A stretch of 64,000 nt of DNA from Amaranthus tricolor (GCF_026212465.1 NC_080056.1:23197017-23261016); one strand, 5' to 3'; shown: positions 25,601-39,474, numbered from the stretch's first letter. Notes: generated from the sequence alone by a model not told the origin. Program-made: numbers and translations.

Positions 25601-27086
25601 CAATGAGTTGTGGGAAAGGGTGATAGAGAGGAGAATTAGATAGGAAACGGTGATTAGAGAGAACGAATTAGGTTTTATGCCAGGAAGGTCAACAATGGAG
25701 GCAATTCATGTTTTGAGGAGAATGATGGAGAAATATAGGGACCGAAAGAAGGATTTACATATGGTGTTTATTGACTTGGAGAAAGCGTATGATAGCATAC
25801 CATGAAGTGTCATCTGGGATAGCCTGAAAGCTAAAGTTATTTCCCCAATGTACATTGAGGCTATACGGGATATGTACGACAGAGTGTCAACTAACATCCA
25901 AACATGGGTGGGGATAACAAAGCCTTTCCCGGTTAAAGTTGGGCTACATCAGAGATGGGCTCTAAGCCCGTTTATTTTTACTGTCATTAATCATTATGGA
26001 AGAGATTTCACAATCTATTTGGGAGATAGTACCGTGGTGCATGCTTTTCGTGGACGACATAGTGCTGTTAACAGAAACTAGAGAGGAGGTTAGTAATAAA
26101 TTGGATGAGTAGAGGGAAGCTTTAGAAGGTAAAGAGTTGCGCATTAGTCGTACAAAGACGGAGTATCTGCGATGTGACTTTAGTGGGATAGCACCAGTAG
26201 GTGAACCAGAGGTTCCCATTGCAGAAGCAGTTGTTAAATGTATGACCAAGTACAAATATTTGGGATCGATCATTCAAAGGGATGGAGAGATTGACGGAGA
26301 TGTAAACCATTGCATACAAGTGGGTTGGATCAAGTGGCGTGCAGCCACCGCGGTGCTATGTGATAGGAAATACCCAAGCAGGCTAAAAGGAAAATTCTAC
26401 CGGACGACTATTAGGCCTGCTCTTCTACATGGGACCGAATGCTGGCCTGTTAAGAAGATTTTTGAACACAAGATGGAAGTTATATAAATGCGTATGCTAA
26501 GGTGGATGTGTGGGCACACGTTGATGGACTGAATTAGGAACCAAGAGTTTAAAGACAAACTAGGAGTAGCCCCCTATTTCTGGAAAAATTTGCGAAAATA
26601 GATTAAGATGGTTTGGACATGTGCAGAGAAAGACTCTCGCCGCCCCTGTGAGGAGAGTAGAAAGCATTATAGTGGAGGGTAAGAGTAGCCAAGGAAGACC
26701 CAGGAGAATTTGGGATAAGCAGATAAAACTTGACTTGCGAGAGCACAACCTCTCCGAAGGCCTGACAAGGGATAGGGGTAGCTGGAGGCGTCATATCCAG
26801 GTTTTAGATTATTGATGTCCTCGTTGACTTTTGCCATCCTGCTCCTTTCACTTCGTTATTAGTTTATTAGTTTTATTATTTGTTTATCCCCTTTTGTTAG
26901 TTTATTAGTTTATTAGTTTTTTTCCCCTTGTACCTACGTCATCGTATCTTCCTCAAGCCGAGGGACTCCTTTGGCCGCGCTCTCCTCTATGGGTATGAGT
27001 TGCCACCGTCTTTCCCTCCCCAGACCCTATCCATAGTTTTTTCTATGTGCGGGATATACTGGGTCGGATGATGATGATGATGATGA
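25601..27086 (+). mobile_element. 5'-truncated RTE-type LINE
   Basis: Non-LTR retrotransposon fragment. Reverse transcriptase motifs appear in order: [45 protein letters not shown], then the catalytic LFVDDIVLL (about 26043) in another frame. Downstream are TKTEYLRC and the RTE-like C-terminal region with YLGSIIQ and LYGTE-like blocks. Stops (for example near 25640, 25803, 26110, 26485) and frameshifts make it a pseudogene. The 3' end is a short (GAT)n tail, ggtcggatgatgatgatg, the simple-repeat tail typical of RTE elements. The 5' end begins inside the RT domain, as expected for incomplete reverse transcription. Confidence 0.9.
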
Positions 27087-27099
27087 CTAGAATATGATA

Positions 27100-27733
27100 T
27101 TTTTCACCAACTTTCTAAACATGTTCAAATATTACTAATTAAAATACTAAAAATACTTTTAGCATAAACATACTTAAATAATCTTAAATATAAATTCATT
27201 AAACTAACATCTCACTTAAAGATACTCATCATATTTGATACTTTGCATATAATGTAAAAATTCCACATAAAGAGTAGGGTAAGAAGTTATACCATACTAA
27301 CACCAAGGAGTAGTAGTACTAAGTACTAATAAGCAAATATGATCCTCCAAGCTAATTAAATACTCCAAGTTACATGCTCCAAACGTGATGTTATTCTAAG
27401 CTCCCAAAATAATTATCCAACTCTAAAATGATGATCTTCTAGGTACCAAAAATAATTATCCAACCCAAAAATGCTAGGAAAATAATTATTTATACTCCTT
27501 CTTCTTGAATTTCATTAACTATATAAAAAAAAATTGGGAATTTAGTACTTGAAATTATAAAGTGAATTTAGGAGGAAAATGGAAGAAAAATTATGGGCCA
27601 TGAAATTGTAGATGTATACGTAGAAGAGTGGGAAATGGATGAGTTTTACTTCAAATTTCCAATGTAGAACCCTTAGGTAAAAGCTAGTATATATGGAAGG
27701 TATTTAAGGGAAAAATCTTAAAGAATTTGGATG

Positions 27734-27769
<36 letters not shown>

Positions 27770-28376
27770 ATGCTCCAAATCTAAGTCCATATAGTAAGTA
27801 TACTATTTTAAAATATTATGGTAGGTTTTGACCAAATAAGTTTAAGTATTTAAAAATTAGTTTTGGTATTAAACTAGCTTAAAAACTTATTTAAATTTAT
27901 TATTAAAAATATAATAATTTAGAATAGTTTAATAAAAGTGTTAAAGTCATCAAAATAGTTGTTAACGAAATTATTTAAGAAATAAGAATTTTAAATTTAA
28001 AGTTTTAGTAAACTGTAAACTAATTAACGATTTTGAAATTTCGTAATATAATTAAAGTAATAATCAAAACTTTTGGGCTCATAAAAAGAATCATATTCAA
28101 AAATCATAAAAAAAATTTAAAGTTTCATATTCAGATTAGTTTAAGAAATCGGACAAGTATCGGGAATTCAAAGGAATTAAATAAGTTAAGAACTTGAAAA
28201 TCGAATCGGGAATTAAACATGAAATTTAATCAAGAAATAAAAATATGAATAGTTGAAATATAAAATTTTAAGGATTAGATAAAGTTGGAGTTTAATAATC
28301 AAGAATTAGAAATTAAATTAAATGAATTAAGAATGAATCATAAATTATTAAGATTTGGAATTTCGAGTCTGTTACA
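27100..28376 (-). mobile_element. 3' LTR fragment of a Ty3-gypsy chromovirus
   Basis: Read on the minus strand, a purine-rich tract (AAGGTAGGAAGAGT, 28377-28390) is followed at once by TGTAACAGACTCG, the start of an LTR. The chromodomain remnant lies just upstream. The rest is AT-rich, non-coding, with a TATA-like box near 27690. The far end is not defined; the LINE tail abuts near 27090. Confidence 0.65.
27740..27767. repeat. Poly(A) run, 28 bp
   Basis: Homopolymer within the AT-rich LTR fragment. Confidence 0.98.
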
Positions 28377-28404
28377 ACTCTTCCTACCTTAAGATAGTTT
28401 CGTC

Positions 28405-28625
28405 CCGAAACTAGATCTTACGAAAAAGGTTAATGTATCGCTCTCTCATGTATGTGTCCTTTTCCCAAGCAGCAAGCTTCCTCGACTCTGTGGTTTGACC
28501 AGATAACCTTAACCAATAGAAGCCTTGATCATTGGCCATTAAGGTAGTTGTAGAGTCGGGTCAATCGGCCCACTTGAGTCCGAACCGCGTCCACTTTGAC
28601 TTGCCCTCTTTGTCGTCATGTTGTA
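28405..28625 (-). pseudogene. Chromodomain end of gypsy integrase, decayed
   Basis: Minus-strand translation gives VIWSNHRVEEA in one frame and AWEKDTYMRERYINLF in the next. Together they match the C-terminal chromodomain-type end of chromovirus integrases (pattern: L.W.NH..EEATWE...MR..YP.LF). A frameshift separates the two halves. Its place directly before the polypurine tract and LTR fits the 3' end of such an element. Confidence 0.7.
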
Positions 28626-29401
28626 TGTGGGTCTTCAAAAAAATTATGTTCAAAACGTAACCAAATTGGTATAATAATGTAGAGTATGAAGAGAGGAGTA
28701 AAAGTATGTAAAATTTTTTAATTTTGGGTCCAGCGAAATTAAAATCACTAGGCTCGACCCTAGTCAGGCGGGTTCTCGCCCAGTCGGGTGAATTTTGACA
28801 CTTTTTCGTTTTTATTCTCTAACCTGGTCGGGCAGCTTCTCGCCTGGTTGGTTGAATTTTGCTCGTAAACAGAGTTCCTCTCGCGCTCGGTCCGACTTGC
28901 TACAGCACTATGATTCCAATTTTCTTTTCTGCTTTTCTTCAAAATTTGGCTAACTCTTTTTCTCCAACTTGTACAAAATACTCTAAAACACATTAAGTTC
29001 CCTCTCTCTTCTTCTCAAGAAAAACAAAAATAAGGGAAAAATTATACTAAAAAGCAAGAAAAATACGGGTTGCCTCCCGCAAAACGCTTTTTTATCTAGG
29101 TCCCGCACAACCCTCTTACCATATGTCGATCAAAATGAGATGGAATCGTTTAGGTGAAGTAACTCAACTACACCACTCAAATCTCCTTCATGGTATAATT
29201 TCATTCTTTAGCCATTCACCTTATCACCCTCTTTGAATTCTCTCGAAAGGATCATCTTATCATGTCATTTCTTGGTCTTCAATTTCTTCATATTTTTATT
29301 TGATTGGGAAAATGCCGCCCGATCGGGTGGGATTTTCACTTCGGGCTTGATTTTTGCAACTTGCTCATTTTTCTCCATCTGTTCATCTTCAAACCCAAGC
29401 C

Positions 29402-29965
29402 CTACACAGTTTTTCCTGTGGAAGATGCAACAAGAGACACAGGCTCCAAGGGGTCTCTAACGAGAGCTTGGGGCTTATTAGAAATATTATTTACATCAAC
29501 CACACCAATACTAAAGCACTTTTCCTCTAACATGGGGCTTTTAGGGAAATTATTTAATTTAAAAGTAATATTGTCATCCCCTACACATAATGTAAGTTTG
29601 TCACTTTTCACATCTATTATTGCCCCTGCAGTATGAAGGAATGGTGTACCCAAAATAATCGAAATTTGCAAATCTTCCTTCATATCAAGAATAACAAAGT
29701 CAACAGGCATATAAAATTTACCTACCCTAACAGGAACATCCTCTAAAACACCTAAAGGGTATTTAACGGAACGATCGGCCATTTGTAGAGTAATATTGGT
29801 AGCTTTATTAATAATCAGATTACCAATGTGACAAGGAATAGAAAAGCTACTCGGATTTTTTAGTTTAGGTGGAGATTTATTCTGTAATATAGCACTACAT
29901 TCTTCAGTAAAATCAACTGTCTCTACCTCACTAATAGATCTCTTTTTGGTCAAGATTTCTTTCAT
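29402..29965 (-). pseudogene. Athila-type protease region lacking the active site
   Basis: The frame contains VDFTEECSAILQNKSPPKLK and SFSIPCHIGN, then jumps straight to ITLQMADRSVKYPLGVLEDV and IILGTPFLHTAGAIIDV. In the family the stretch between IPC.IG and the ADRS block holds the catalytic D-[LS]-G-A-S motif. It is missing here (roughly 35 residues), so the aspartic protease cannot work although the frame stays open. Confidence 0.8.
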
Positions 29966-30149
29966 AATTTAGAATATGCAGGAATTGAGTAATTAATTTT
30001 GTGAAAGTAAGTGTTACCTGCAAAATCTTGACAACCTCCAGAAACTTACTAAACTGCTTATCTAACTTACTCTTAAGATGTTTATTTGGGAATGGAAGTT
30101 TGATAATTGGTTTCACACATCTCCACCCTTGCCTTGAGTTGTAACTTTC

Positions 30150-31646
30150 TTAATTTCGATTTGTACCCTGCAATGTGTCATCATAAATGTTAGTTTTACT
30201 GTAGGGACCTGCAGGGCTAGTAACAACAATATTCGGTCTAATGAAATCGGGGTTAGCAATTTTTGTAATGATAGGTTCATGATCTTTGGGCAAAGAAGTC
30301 CCATCGTATTTTGAACCACTTCTCAGAGTAATTGCATTCACGTGATCTGTAGGTTGCACTGGCCGCGATGGTAGGGCTCCCTGCTGGCAAGTTTGTAGAG
30401 AAGAGGAAAATTGCGTAATTTGATTATCCATGATCTTATTATGTGCTAGGATCGGGTCAGTTTTCGCATTTCTTATTTGCATCTGTTTTTACATATTAAC
30501 TAACATTGTTTTGATTTCTGATAAGCCAGAGTCAGAAGGAGTAACAGCTTGTTGTGGTCTCTGATGTGGAGGTTGGTAGTACCTGTGCTGTGGTTGTTGT
30601 ACCTATGGTGGGGGTTTAAGCACATTCTTACCATTGTACGACATACTTTTGTTATTCTTCAACCCTGCATTGTAGGCATTAGTGTATGGACTAGTTTGCT
30701 TATAAGTCTAAAGAGCATTAATCTTCTCAAGCGAACTGATACATTCCTGCGCCCAATGACCTAAAAGACAACAATTTTCACAAATTATTGTAAAGTTAGT
30801 ACCAATAGCAGAAACATTAACAACGGAAGATAAATTAGAATTATTAATATTGTCTAGTATCTAGCTAATAGCATTTAATTGTGCTTACAAAAAGGATATA
30901 GAATCGACTTGGTGTTTTCCCTTATTTGCAAATCCTCTGGGATTCCCATATTGGGAATTATGAATAGCCATCTCTTCAACAACATTGCTTGCTATATTCA
31001 CATCCAAATTCATAAACCTTCTGTTAGCTGCAGAGTCCAAAATCATTCTTGAATTATATCCAAGCCCGTTGTAGAACGCTTGCATTATCTGCCATTGTGC
31101 TGGCCCATGATAGGGGCATTCTCGCTGCAATCCTTAAATCTCTCCCAAGCTTCGTATAAAGATTCATCTACTTCTTGGGAAAAATTTTGGATCGAACTCC
31201 TTAACAAAGTTGTCCTCTCTACAGGGTAGTATTTATTATAAAAATTCAAACAAGTGTTCCCATTTAGTAATACCAAGTGCAGCTCTGTTCAATCCATTGT
31301 AGCACAATTTAGCTTTACCACATAAAAAGAAGGGAAAAAGAATCTCCCTAATTTGGTCCTTTGTGACCCCAGCTTGTTTGGTAGTGTTGCAATATTGGCA
31401 AAAATCTAAGATGTCAAGATTTGGATCTTCCCCCTTAGCTCCGCTGAATTGCGTCCTTTCGATCATAGTAATAAACTGGGGTTTAATCTCGAATTGTGCT
31501 CCCTCGAGATTTGGTGTAGGAGCAAGGTGTGCAAAATTTGCCAGGGACGACTGCGAATAATCGCTCAGCTTGCAATGTGGTTGAGCCATCACTGATTCTG
31601 GTGTTGAAGAAACTTCTGTGTCACTAGAGTCAGATGAGGGTTCCAA
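30150..31646 (-). pseudogene. Athila-type gag, broken
   Basis: Capsid-type gag. 31646-31236 has FEIKPQFITMIERTQFSG, LDFCQYC and ILFPFFLCGKAK. A frameshift leads to 31276-31140 (SLYEAWERFK), another to 31130-30885 (QAFYNGLGYNSRMILDSAA, NNxEEMA-like). The C-terminal part 30482-30150 has VNAITLRSGSKYDG. The order agrees with the gag of Athila/Tat elements. At least three frame breaks occur. Confidence 0.82.
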
Positions 31647-32385
31647 AGGTGTATTATCCTTGGGAGTAGCTAGTACCTGTCTAGAAAGGTTCTTCTGTCT
31701 ATGAAAAGAACGTTCGATTTTAGGATCAAACGGAATGTAACCTGATCTAGAACTCTAGGGCATAAACACAGAACAAAACAAACAGAAATGCGAAACTGTC
31801 CTAAAGAACTTGCGTTCTCTTAGACGAGATAGGGCAAGGGCCACTTCTTCTATATGCCTCGCTCGGCTGAGTGTGCCTCAGGACGAGGGCTTACCTGGTC
31901 GGGCGAGCTCTCAGGCAAGCATGGACTTCTCAATTAGGCTATTTTCTTAGCCCAATCCGAATTCCTCTTAGGTCTTGAAACATGGTCCATTGCCTCGAAC
32001 TCTTCTTCTTCACCGAGCCCTTAATCACCGATTTGATTGTTCCAACACGGCCTTGGGCTTCGGAATGTGGTCATAATAATGCGTTCCTACTCCAATGCTC
32101 GTAGTGGCTCAAATAAGTCCGGGAAAATGCTCCAAATCCGCAATTTCCTATAAAACAATACCACAACTACGAAAACACTAGAAAACGATATTAGTAATAA
32201 AAGTGGCTCTAGAGAGCCAATAATACTCCTAAATATGACAAGGGACGAGGGTAAATCTCTATATAAAGTGAACATATCAGTTGTAAAAATAAAAATATAT
32301 TTTTTTTGTAGTGTTAAAAACATTTTTGGTCTTTTTGTGACGTTAAAAATCAAAATTTCCTAAATATAAATATGATAAACATATA

Positions 32386-32674
32386 CTTCCTCTAAATTTT
32401 ATTACTTGCTCCATTTCTCTATGCGAGAAGTTTTAGGTGAAATAGTAAAAAGTAATAAAATATGATGGAACTGCTGTTAGTTGAAGAATTAAAAAAAAAA
32501 TCTAAAAAAGCAAAAAGCCAGTATTTGTAGGGAGGAGAAAGAATATTAAAAATATTAAAATATGGTATGATGGGACCAATAGTGGTGAGGGAATTAGTAA
32601 ATACTGTTAAGAGTTTTGAAAAAAAGAAAATAGAGCAAGTAATGAAATAAGGGTACATAAAAAATTGGAGAAAG
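32386..32674. mobile_element. Stowaway-like MITE, 289 bp
   Basis: AT-rich element with ends CTTCCTCTAAAT and, inverted, CTTTCTCCAATT, flanked by TA on each side. The word attacttgctc is shared by both arms (32399 and, inverted, 32634). No coding capacity. The ends are imperfect, so it is probably old. Confidence 0.6.
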
Positions 32675-32679
32675 TAATT

Positions 32680-35600
32680 AAATACGAAGGGAATGATAGA
32701 ATTGTTGGACCATGGCCTAATAATGACCATTTAGTAAGAAAAAGTTATGAACACGAAAAAATGATCATCTAGTAATAAAAAATTAATACATACAAAAACG
32801 AACATTTAATAATAAACAGTGAACACGTAATAGAGACTGAAAAATTTAGTGTAATTAAAATGAACATTATGATACAATCATTGAACAACCAGATCATACC
32901 TAATAAAATGAACATTTGATAAAAATATATCAACACAATAAATTAAAATGAATATCTAGTATAAAAAAAATTAACACCGAAAAATTTGAAAAGCAAAAAA
33001 AAAATTAAAATTTAGTACATTAAAAATGAACTTGATTTTTGTATATTCATATAGGTTTAACTCATTGTTTATAATTATTTAAAAAAAGATTAAATAAATC
33101 ACAAAAATATGATTATTTAATTTTTCTTATGTACTATATATTTAAAATCATTTTTAGTGTACTAAACTATTTTGTGGCCCGGGCAATGCCAAAGATTCTA
33201 TTTAAATACAAAATAAAAAAGTTACCGTAAATTTAAATAACATTTTGAAACATTACCTTACATTTATTAAAAAAAATTAAAGAATGGAAAAAAAATTGTG
33301 GGAATAGAATGAGAGATAATGTAATTGTATACTTGTAAATATTACTCTGTTTAATTGTTTGACTTGTATTGAATCAAGAAAATTAGCATCCAAGGAATCA
33401 ACAATTATTAGTATATATGTGATTAATTTCTTACAAATTAAATTGTAGTTTATTGTGCAATTACTTAGAAGATAATTCTATCGAAAAATTAGGTACGAAA
33501 GCTACACATATAAAGAGTTTTAGAATGATGACACGTAAGAGTCACACATAGCGTTGATATGGTGCCAAATCATATCGAGAGAGTGGTGAAGCGGCGACAA
33601 CATGCTGTCCCATTGTGTTTTAATAATACTAGTAGTTCTATCGCGCGATAATCCAATGTTATTTTTGTTAATGTAATTATTATTAGCTTAATTAGATGTA
33701 ATTAATTATAAATTGTTTTTGTTGTTGATTTAATATTCACCAAGTATATCTATCATCATTATTGATTAGCGATATTTAATTGGGAAAAACATGTAGAATC
33801 GTAGGGAGTTCAAAGATTAAGAAATTTATTAGTAATGTTTAATACTCATAAGAGACTAAGGCATGTCACTTATTTCATAATAACACGAGCTTTTGGATAA
33901 CGCCATAAAACAATGTAATTTCATTTGTCTCACTATTTTTTAACATATTTGATGTACCTATATAGTATTGTAATTACAATTTACATAAATATGCTTTCCT
34001 TAACTTCTTTAGATAAAGACGTATATTTTCATCTTGTATACATTCATATACCGTATTGGACTTTTGAAGGCTCAAAGCTTCCAAATTCTTACAATAAACA
34101 TCATACTTAAAAAACAAACTCTTACATCCAAGAAAAAGGAATGAGTGTCTTTGCTCGATCAATGTGTTTGATATATAAAAATTGTGCTTTGATTAATGTG
34201 TCTTTTTGCTTCAATTGAACAAAGTGTAAGCTTATCAATAAAGGTCATCTCAAACTCTTTGATGTGATATTTTAAGGCATTATCTCATGGAAGTGACTTG
34301 CATCAACTCAATTAGATCTAAATGGCTAGCCTTCTTAGCCAATTTCATGGTGTGCTTGAGGATATGTTGCACATTGAGACCATTCCTTAATAGAGGTATT
34401 GGATTGGCAATACTCTACAACCAAATGAATTAAATTAAGAAGAAAATATTTTTAAACACACACCCAGCATAAAAAAGAACCTCTTAAGAAGGAAAAACGG
34501 TAAAAAATATCATTTCCGATGAAAAATTAAAGTTAGAAAAAAAAACCCTATAAGCAAAGATCGAAGAATGAAGATCAAAAGCAAGAAGAGACCCTTGTAT
34601 TATAATAGGGAAGTAAAGCAAGGTGCACAAATTTTAATTTGTTTTGTTGAACGTACTATCAACACCACTAAATTTAGTAATTTAGCGAGCCTTCTAATTA
34701 AATCTCTAAAAATGTCCAGTATTCCAAGCTAAAAAATCAACTAATAATCAACATCTTAGTTGTATTTTATCCGATAAACGATAAATTCCAAGAATTTTCT
34801 TAACCGAGAGAGAGAGATAGAGAGAGAAAGAGAGTTTTCATTGTTGTAATTTCTTTAGTATGTATTATAATAATGAGCTCAGTGTATAACAAAGTAGTTA
34901 ACACAACTAAGTTAGTTAAAAAAACATCAAACATACTGTATGTTTTCAATATTTTATTTAATTTCACTATATATTAGCTAAGTCAAATATTTTTGTATAA
35001 TATTTATTTTGAGTAAAATTCATGAATGACCACCAAAATTAGAGAAAAATGAACTTTAGGGATTTTTCCAGCCTCATAATTGTCAGTGTAAATTTAAGGG
35101 GATGTTCAGCGAGAGTGACATGCATATCAGAGAGGTAAACATACATTTTCCTATCTTTTTCTCTCTCTCTCTCTCTCTCACATTCCCCTAACCCCTCTTA
35201 TATCCCCTCTCTCTTCCTTTAACTTGTCTTTTATGATCTAACTAATTTAGAGTATTATGGTCTAAATATTAATAAGTCTAGTCCTTAGACCCCTTCTACC
35301 TCTCTCACTCCTAATATGGAATATAAATTTGAAAAAGGCTTTTCTTTTTATCCCAAACTCAATTACTAACTAAGAATGGTCTTTAAAATACTCTCCATCT
35401 CTTAGTTGCTAGTCTCTTCCTTGAATCATCTTTCCCTCACTCGTTTCTTCGATTCTTCTCTCCTTTATTCTTCAAAATTTATGGTAAAATCTCGTCTAAT
35501 TTGTTCTCCTATTTCCCCTTCCCTCTTTCCTTCTCATTTTTCTTTTATCAAGATGAATGTGAATTTTAAAGTAATTGCTTATATATTCGTCTTATACACT

Positions 35601-36070
35601 AATATAATCTCTTCTTTCTCTTTTTGCATCAAGTCCACTCTCTCTACATTGCATTCCCTTCCCTTACCAATCTCCTTGCCAACTTTAGAACTTCTCACTT
35701 GGTGTTCAATCGTTTTACAAATTTCATAAAGTTGGTTCCCATCTAACCTCTGTGCCTTTGCCCACACTCACTCTACCACTGCTCTCTGATGGCTTTGCAT
35801 ATTTCATAATATAATCTCTTACTTTATATAATAATCTCTAAGTGCTAGTCTTCTGACCCTTGCCTAGCATCATCCCCCACTTTCTTCCTTACATTCATTT
35901 TCTCCTAACTTCTCTACCATAATTTCTTGTGATTGTGAGTGTCTTCTCTCCCATAATTGGTATTTTAAATACTTGAATGGTATTTAAGAAAGAAAAATGA
36001 TATTTTAAATATATTTTACTGTAAATTTTTTACTTTAAAATAAACCCAACTAGATGTATAGTGCATAACA
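32680..36070. other. AT-rich intergenic DNA, no gene recognised
   Basis: No coding region, RNA gene or transposon end that I can support. Low-complexity tracts include a GA-rich run (34806-34834), a (CT)n run (35161-35179) and pyrimidine-rich stretches around 35400-35720. Short open frames have no recognisable domains. Confidence 0.6.
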
Positions 36071-36390
36071 GCTATTGTAATACCCCGTATTTTTATACAA
36101 ATTTTAATTTAAATAAGTATTTCTTAAAATACTTAAATAATTCGAAATGAATTATTTAGGGTTTTCATTAACTTAAAAAGAATGATTTTAATTAAAAGTA
36201 TATTTTTAATTATTTAAAAATATTGAAAATATTAGTATTTCATTATTTGAAAATATTGGGGCATATTATTTTATCGAAAGATAATTTTTAAAGTCAATGT
36301 ATTAAGGAAAGTCAAAATATAAGTTTGAGCAGGAAAGAGATTATTAAGGGTAGTAAAAGAATTTTAAGTAGGAGGGATTTTTAGAGGGGA

Positions 36391-36397
36391 TATAAAT
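36391..36397 (+). promoter_or_regulatory. LTR TATA box
   Basis: TATAAAT in a GC-poor context about 315 bp into the solo gypsy LTR, a plausible U3 promoter. Activity is unknown. Confidence 0.55.
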
Positions 36398-39044
36398 ACC
36401 CATCATAAGCGTAAGGTGAAGTGCACCTAATAGTAAACTCTCTCTTTCTCCTCTTATTTTCTTTTCTCCTTAATTTTCCCTTCCCCATAATTTTAATTAT
36501 TTTAATGTTTTAATCACCACACAACCGCACATCGGCCGACCACCACCACCAACCTTCGCCGGCGGTAGCAGCCACCAGGAGGCGCGACGATAACAGCCTA
36601 AGTGGTTGCGTGCGCCAGTGGTAGTTCTTTTAAAAAAAATTAATATTATTCTTTTTGTTTTAATTAAATCTACCTTAAATCTAATTATTGTTTTTGGGTT
36701 TTGTGATGATTTTAGGATGTTTAATAATGAGTGTTTCATTTATAAATTTTCAGATTTAGTTTTTAGTTAAAGAGCCCCAAATTGTAAACCTAGTTTTCTA
36801 AATTAATGAGTATTGATGGAGTTGGATTGTGGGTAATTTAAACTATTGAAATTAATGTGTTTAAACATAATTACAACAATTTTTTCGTGGTTCAATAAAG
36901 CTGGAATTTTTATATAAAGGTTATAATTAGGTTTCTTGAAAAGGATTTTTAATTACCCATTAATTGGGAATAAAAATAAGGGTTTTCAATAAAATTTCAG
37001 ATTATTTTAGAGGGTTTATCGTGATTCAAAGTGTGTATATATTGCTGGAAATTTGTGTGAAAGAGGTATTAATACTTCTTTATAATTTTGGTTTGTAGGA
37101 GACTTCTAAGTGCGTGATTTTATTTAGTCGTGGCGATTTTGAGATCATATTCAAGGTACGTTCGCGTACTTGGAAATGTTTAAGTGTATAGAAGCATGCT
37201 AGGATTTGTTTAATTAATTCCAAGTAGTATCATGATATGTGTTGGATGGAATTTGTTAATTGGATTGATGTTGGTGAATGATTTGTGATGTGTGAAATAT
37301 CTATTGGCATGTCGGATATGAACCACACTTTTATTATTGGCATGTTAGAGAGTATGTTTAATTAAACTAAATGCTTAATTTGGTTTGGAACATAAAAAGG
37401 GAATTTTATGATGGTTCACGTAATATTTATTGATGCTATAAGCATGAGGAAAGAGCTATTAAAGTGTCTTAGTACACAGGAAAAAATTATATTGCGGTGC
37501 CTATGTGCACTTAAGGAGTTCTTAACATCGAAGGATAGGATTTGCAGTGCCTTTATGCACTTAAGGTGTTAATTAACATCGAGGTAAATAAAAAAGGATT
37601 CCACACTTAATTTAAGTGGTCACTAAATATTCAAGAATTAAATTGGGTTGTTTGATTGCTTGAATGAATTGTAATGTTTTGTTGTGTTGTATTTGAAAGA
37701 GATTACGCACCAAAACTCTTGGAATGTATATACCTTGAGTATGAACATATGGGGGGAGTTATGGGGTTTTATATTTAACCATGACTTCTACTGGGTGTAC
37801 AGGACGCTATATTTTCCTTTTTATTATTTATTATACGCACGTCACTACAAGTTATTTTTAGCAACAAAAAAAGTTGTTGCTAAAAACCTGATTTCGTTGC
37901 TAAAAATGATTTTTGCAACAAATTTCATTGTTGCGGGTACAGCCGTAGCTAAAGCTTTTAGCAACGACTATGCTGGTTGCAAAAGGTATCTGTTTTTTGC
38001 AACGAGTTCTATTGTTGCAAAATAAGTATCGTTGCAATTCCTTCCAAAGTTTTTAGCAACAAAAAAGCTCGTTGCCAAATTTTCTGTATTTTTAGCTACA
38101 ACTGTTTTCGTTGTTAAATATCTGTTTTTCACAACAATTCAAGTTGTTGCAATACATGATAGTGAATTTTTTGCAACAACTTTACTGTAGGGAAAACAAT
38201 TAAGTAAAATTTGTTATTAATGTTTTTAGCAACAACTATTACCGTTGCAAAAAACATACACATTTTTCGCAACGACTTTGTTATCTTCCGAAACAACCTA
38301 CAATCTATATATAAACTAGAATATAAAAATAATAAATAATTTATAACCAACTAAACTAATATCACCGATTATCATTATATATTAATTCGTATCTCAAAAT
38401 ATCACACGTCCCAAATATTATCGTGTGTCAAAAATATACGTAATTCATATACATGTAACGGATAACCAATTTTCCAAAATAATTCTCCTACCATATACAA
38501 GTTTTCATTCAAAAATTTACAAGTGAAAGGCACTTTGAAAAAGTCCAAAAATTTACAAGTGCACATATAGCTACTTCATAACCCAAAACATCGCGCATCA
38601 AAAATGCTTGTAACTATCACCAACATTGTCATTGACTACAAAAAATTTCCAACGAAGATATGTTTGCCTACACCAAATAATTTTGTTAGTAATTAAGAAT
38701 CAAATGAGCCCCAATATTGAGTACTTTATAGAGAAAGCATTAGCATGATATTCACAATCAAACCATCCCTACACTTTTTGTTGAGACATAATAAACAAAG
38801 CATTTAGCATGATATTCACTAACAAAAGCATTACGTGTATAGGGAAAGCATTTAGAATTTAGCATCAAATTCACAATCAAACCATCACAATTCCAACTCA
38901 AACATAGCGTGAAGCATATGCCAAAGACCAGAACCCATGACAAAAAAATCCAACATAAGCAGCAATACTTCTAATTGGACTAAAATGCCAACGAGCTAAT
39001 GCCATTGTAACTAAAACACAATATAATAAAATAGGTTTGTCTTA

Positions 39045-39142
39045 CCAATACATCTTCTGATTCAGGAAATGATAAATTTCCAGTCGTATGCTTAGTTCTC
39101 TTGTCAGAATTCCGATTTTTAGAGTTCCTCTCACTTATGACC
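39045..39142 (-). pseudogene. Transposase_24-like exon remnant
   Basis: Minus-strand exon candidate: cag upstream, then ISERNSKNRNSDKRTKHTTG and SFPESEDVL, then gtaaga. The pattern S..N..NR.....H..G..SF resembles the conserved part of the CACTA accessory protein. It suggests that family 2 also has a second gene, mostly lost here. Confidence 0.45.
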
Positions 39143-39276
39143 TGTATGATGATTACAAAAGTTGATGCCAATCAAGTTCTTGCTATTATTGGTAATTCCT
39201 AAATGGCATCATTGACGTGAAGATACATCAAAAAAATTTTTGTTTAGACAAATGGATGTATCTATGCACGTTAGTT

Positions 39277-39474
39277 TTACATATACATCGGCTCAATGTT
39301 GAGTTGTTTACTTACATAAATATCTATCCTAATTGTCCTATCCTCATGGTTTCCTGGTGTGAGGTTGGGATTGTGTTGGTTATTGGGTCTGTCATTGTTC
39401 ATCAAGCCTTCATTGGCTAAGGACTGTGTGATCTGTCTTAATGCTTCCTCTACATTATTCATCCTAGCATCCAT
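39277..39474 (-). pseudogene. Gypsy gag N-terminus fragment
   Basis: From the ATG at 39474 the frame reads MDARMNNVEEALRQITQSL and, later, DRTIRIDI. This resembles the start of Ty3-gypsy gag polyproteins, where a short coiled-coil-like stretch precedes an R.I.I.IP.F.G block. It stops where the block should continue. Confidence 0.5.

Larger units (their letters stand above)
28740..32350 (-). mobile_element. Athila-like Ty3-gypsy deletion derivative
   Basis: Minus-strand element remnant with gag (31646-30150) and part of protease (29965-29402) but no reverse transcriptase, RNase H or integrase. After protease it passes to non-coding sequence with gggttgcctcccgcaaaacg, a word common in Athila/Tat-type elements. 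Flanking stretches at 28740-28880 and 31830-31920 share cctggtcgggc..ctc words and may be LTR parts. I did not find a primer-binding site or a duplication, so the ends are approximate. Confidence 0.65.

Noticed and set aside
34260..34440. Possible SKP1-like exon (VVEYCQ on the minus strand)
   Set aside because: Only a few residues match and the rest does not continue in any frame.
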